NCBI GenBank assembly: GCA_004299215.1
Contig: SCTD01000602.1
Coordinates: 1 to 7,260, forward strand
DNA: 7,260 bases
Reading direction: 5' to 3'
DNA from: Frankiales bacterium
Lineage (GTDB): Bacteria; Actinomycetota; Actinomycetes; Mycobacteriales; SCTD01
The position numbers were made by a program, and so were the translations under genes. Positions within the stretch are counted from its first letter, which is position 1. Every line of letters starts with the position of its first letter. Below are positions 5,534 to 7,260 of the stretch, piece by piece. The notes beneath the pieces were generated by a model. It saw only the letters and a program-made list of their open reading frames with translations. It searched no databases and had not been told where the DNA came from.

Positions 5534-6616
5534 TCAGGCGCGCTCGCGCTGCTCGGCCGGGCCGAGCGCGTCGGCGAAGGGGTCCTCCCAGGTCGGCTCT
5601 CCCACGAGCTCCTCGTCGGTCGCCAGGCACGCGTCGAGCAGGTCGTGCAGCGCGTCCGCGTCCACCCCCACCCCGGTCAGCACCAGCGAGCACTGCGGCA
5701 GCCCGCGCCAGCGCTCCGGGTCGCCGAAGTCGAGGCTGCCGCCGGCCGACTCCCACCGCACGCAGTCGCGCGGGCGGTCCGCCAGCCAGATGTGGCCCCG
5801 GCTGCGGACGACCTGCCCGATCACCTGCGGCAGCGCCGCGGAGAGCCGGGCCGAGTGCATGGGGCGCTCGGAGGTCCAGCGCAGCGTGGTGACGCCGCAC
5901 TCCGGCACGCACAGCTCGACGGCGAGCGCCGCCAGCCGCTCCCGCTCCTCGGCGGTGCTGCGGGGGTCGCGCCTCCCGGTGCCGACGAGGTCCTCGCAGC
6001 CGACGCCGCCCGGGCCGACCGTCACCTGCAGCGCCAGCGGCGCCAGGTGCGAGAGCAGCGCCTGCAGGGTGCGTGCCTCCGCGGTGTCGAGCCGCTCGAG
6101 CCCGACCACGGCCAGCACGTCCGACTCCTCCAGCTGCCCCAGGACCAGACCTGCGGTGGAGCGCCGGTCCGTCGGCGCCGCTGCCAGTCCCCGATCGGCG
6201 AGCAGGTCGTCGCCTCCGACCTGCTCGCGCAGCAGCACCGCGTCGACCACCGTCGTGACGGTGTCGACCTCGGCCACGTCGGGGTCGACCGCGCCGAGGA
6301 CGCTGTCCGGCTGCATCGCCGCCGGCAGCGCCAGCAGCACCTCGCGCCAGCGGTCCGCGACCGCCAGCAGCTGCAGCACCTCCGGCACGTCGGCGCGGAC
6401 GGTGCACGAGAGGCAGCAGCCGACGAGCTCGAGCACCTCACGGTGCAGCGTGCCCGTGGCGTCGACGACCCGGCGCACCACCTGGATCCCTGTCGACTGC
6501 GGATCCACGTCGTACGCCACCGCGGCCAGTCCTGGACGGCGCAGCACGGCGCACCGCACGAGGTCGTCGCGCAGCGAGGTGGACAGGCCGGCCAGGACGG
6601 TGAGGGGGAACGGCAT
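5534..6616 (-). CDS. COG0523/CobW-type GTPase-like protein, putative zinc chaperone with degenerate nucleotide site
   Basis: This 360-residue protein resembles COG0523 metallochaperones, which usually deliver metal to client enzymes using GTP. Visible family marks are the cysteine motif GCCLSCTVR (66-74; Cys67, Cys68, Cys71), a Walker-B-like segment DTVTTVVDA (118-126), and the CobW C-terminal domain with RPMHSARL (251-258), RSRGHIWLADRP (271-282) and SLVLTGVGVDADALHDLLDACL (310-331). The GTPase motifs are eroded. The expected GxxGxGKTT near the N-terminus reads AGLSTSLRDDLV (9-20), with no Lys, and the base-recognition NKxD reads ERLD (174-177). I recall P-loop-less relatives in Streptomyces and Mycobacterium, so this looks like an actinobacterial subgroup rather than a pseudogene. 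It has no His-rich tract. A Zur box in its promoter implies zinc-starvation expression. It converges on zur with a six-base gap. The ATG at 6616 fits a leaderless promoter. Confidence 0.88.
   Translation of the reverse strand: MPFPLTVLAGLSTSLRDDLVRCAVLRRPGLAAVAYDVDPQSTGIQVVRRVVDATGTLHREVLELVGCCLSCTVRADVPEVLQLLAVADRWREVLLALPAAMQPDSVLGAVDPDVAEVDTVTTVVDAVLLREQVGGDDLLADRGLAAAPTDRRSTAGLVLGQLEESDVLAVVGLERLDTAEARTLQALLSHLAPLALQVTVGPGGVGCEDLVGTGRRDPRSTAEERERLAALAVELCVPECGVTTLRWTSERPMHSARLSAALPQVIGQVVRSRGHIWLADRPRDCVRWESAGGSLDFGDPERWRGLPQCSLVLTGVGVDADALHDLLDACLATDEELVGEPTWEDPFADALGPAEQRERA
5551..5567 (+). terminator. GC-rich hairpin after zur, possible intrinsic terminator
   Basis: A perfect seven-pair inverted repeat, GCTCGGC/GCCGAGC with loop CGG, begins 23 bases after the zur stop, inside the end of the convergent CobW-like gene. 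It has no T-run. It could help stop readthrough from zur, as U-less hairpins are proposed to do in actinobacteria, or it may just reflect GC-rich coding sequence. Confidence 0.3.
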
Positions 6617-6622
6617 GGCAAC

Positions 6623-6652
6623 AGGCTAGATGAAAACGATTCCCGATTACAA
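6623..6652 (-). promoter_or_regulatory. Promoter of the CobW-like gene, predicted leaderless
   Basis: Read on the minus strand, TTGTAA (6652-6647; a partial -35) is followed after 18 bases by TAGCCT (6628-6623) and, six bases later, by the ATG at 6616. This is the same -10, spacer length and ATG distance as at znuA. No Shine-Dalgarno sequence is present. The promoter occupies the 30-base gap and the last few bases of the M41 gene, so the CobW-like gene can be transcribed independently of it. Confidence 0.55.
6631..6645 (-). promoter_or_regulatory. Candidate Zur box upstream of the CobW-like gene
   Basis: On the plus strand this reads TGAAAACGATTCCCG; in gene direction CGGGAATCGTTTTCA. In that direction it shares 11 of 15 bases with the znuA box (core GG.AAT.GTTT.CA) and matches 10 of 15 of the recalled TGAAAATGATTTTCA box. 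It fills the spacer between the -35 and -10, a repressing position. It is one of the most AT-rich spots in the window. Confidence 0.6.
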
Positions 6653-7260
6653 GCTGACCCGGCCGCGAGTCCGCTTCGTCGCGGGCACGGGCACCGGGCT
6701 GTGCGACGGCAGCAGCCCCGCCAGGGCCGCGGCCTCGAGGGTCTCCTCGGCCAGCAGCCGCTCCACGAGCACGTCGAGGGAGGCGCGGTGCGCGACGAGC
6801 AGATCGGTGGCGGCGCGCTCGGCACGCTCGAGCACCCGGAGCGTCTCGGCATCGAAGGCTGCGTGCGTCTCGGGTGCGAGATCGGCCGGCGCGACGTCAC
6901 CGCCCAGGTAGCCGTCGGTGCCGGCGGCGAGCAGCCGCAGCCGGCCCAGCGGGGACAGCCCGTACCGCCCGACGACGTCACGTGCGAGCGCGGACGCGCG
7001 CTGCAGGTCGTCCTCGCCGCCGGTGGACCCCTCCCCCAGCACCAGCTGCTCCGCGGCGGTGCCGGCCAGCAGCGCCACCAGCTGCGCCTCCAGCTGCGAC
7101 AGCGAGAGCACGACCAGGTCCTCGTCGGCGCCGGCGGTGACCCGCCCGGCCGCCCGACCCCGCGCCACCACCGACACCCGCGACACCTCGTCACCCTTGC
7201 CGAGCGCTCCGAGCACGACGGCGTGGCCGGCTTCGTGCACGGCCACGCGCCGCCGCTCGT
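6647..7260 (-). CDS. FtsH-like M41 zinc metalloprotease, C-terminal peptidase domain (5' end outside window)
   Basis: The open frame enters from the right edge and ends at the TAA at 6649-6647. About 203 residues are visible, beginning ERRRVAVHEAGHAVV. HEAGH (codons at 7237-7223) is the M41 zinc site: two His ligands and the catalytic Glu. The third ligand fits the second Asp of GGEDDLQRASALARDVVGRYGLSPLG, matching the FtsH pattern TG..NDLERAT..AR.MV.RYG. The tail, including EETLEAAALAGLL, resembles the helical end of FtsH peptidase domains, but the polar C-terminal extension seen in many FtsH proteins is short here. An AAA+ ATPase domain should lie upstream, but it is outside the window, so this could be a true FtsH, a shorter paralogue or a stand-alone peptidase. 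The GTG at 7246 is internal to the conserved motif region and is not the start. Confidence 0.87.
   Translation of the reverse strand, partial: ERRRVAVHEAGHAVVLGALGKGDEVSRVSVVARGRAAGRVTAGADEDLVVLSLSQLEAQLVALLAGTAAEQLVLGEGSTGGEDDLQRASALARDVVGRYGLSPLGRLRLLAAGTDGYLGGDVAPADLAPETHAAFDAETLRVLERAERAATDLLVAHRASLDVLVERLLAEETLEAAALAGLLPSHSPVPVPATKRTRGRVSL

Noticed and set aside
7244..7246. GTG at 7246 as the start of a 199-residue stand-alone M41 protein.
   Set aside because: The conserved lead-in ERRRVA before HEAGH continues in frame upstream to the window edge, so the gene is cut rather than starting there.
1..7260. CRISPR arrays, tRNA or rRNA genes, insertion sequences, prophage or other defence systems.
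   Set aside because: No spaced repeats, cloverleaf-like sequence, transposase motif or terminal inverted repeats were seen; the window is nearly filled by housekeeping and zinc genes.

Overview
The window is dense, GC-rich DNA with GTG starts, four-base gene overlaps and a gene order (a CorC-type membrane protein, a cytidine-deaminase-like gene, era) typical of Actinomycetota. No species can be named from the sequence. Nothing looks mobile: there are no tRNA, rRNA, CRISPR, insertion-sequence or attachment-site signals, and base composition is even throughout.

Left block, minus strand (1-2381): three overlapping genes read leftward. They encode a DUF21/CBS-pair membrane protein, a small protein with the cytidine deaminase fold but none of its zinc ligands, and the ribosome-assembly GTPase Era, whose end runs off the window.

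Central block, plus strand (2528-5527): a complete zinc-uptake operon, znuA-znuC-znuB-zur, with four-base overlaps at every junction. It encodes a lipoprotein zinc receptor with a His/acidic loop, an ATPase with an unusual His-rich tail, a membrane permease and the zinc-sensing repressor Zur, which keeps every metal ligand known from the family.

Right block, minus strand (5534-7260): a COG0523/CobW-type putative zinc chaperone whose nucleotide-binding motifs are eroded, ending six bases from the end of zur. Upstream of it is the C-terminal peptidase domain of an FtsH-like (M41) zinc metalloprotease, cut by the window edge.

The most informative signal is regulatory. The promoters of znuA and of the CobW-like gene each carry a 15-bp candidate Zur box (11 of 15 bases shared when both are read in gene direction), the same -10 hexamer TAGCCT, an 18-base spacer, and exactly six bases between the -10 and the ATG. 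This predicts two Zur-repressed, leaderless transcripts. Importer, repressor and chaperone would then form one zinc-starvation response, with zur repressing its own operon. Most of this is a recognisable zinc-homeostasis locus. The less ordinary points are the inactive-looking deaminase homologue, the ZnuC His tail, the CobW protein without a P-loop, and its adjacency to a zinc protease that could be a client.
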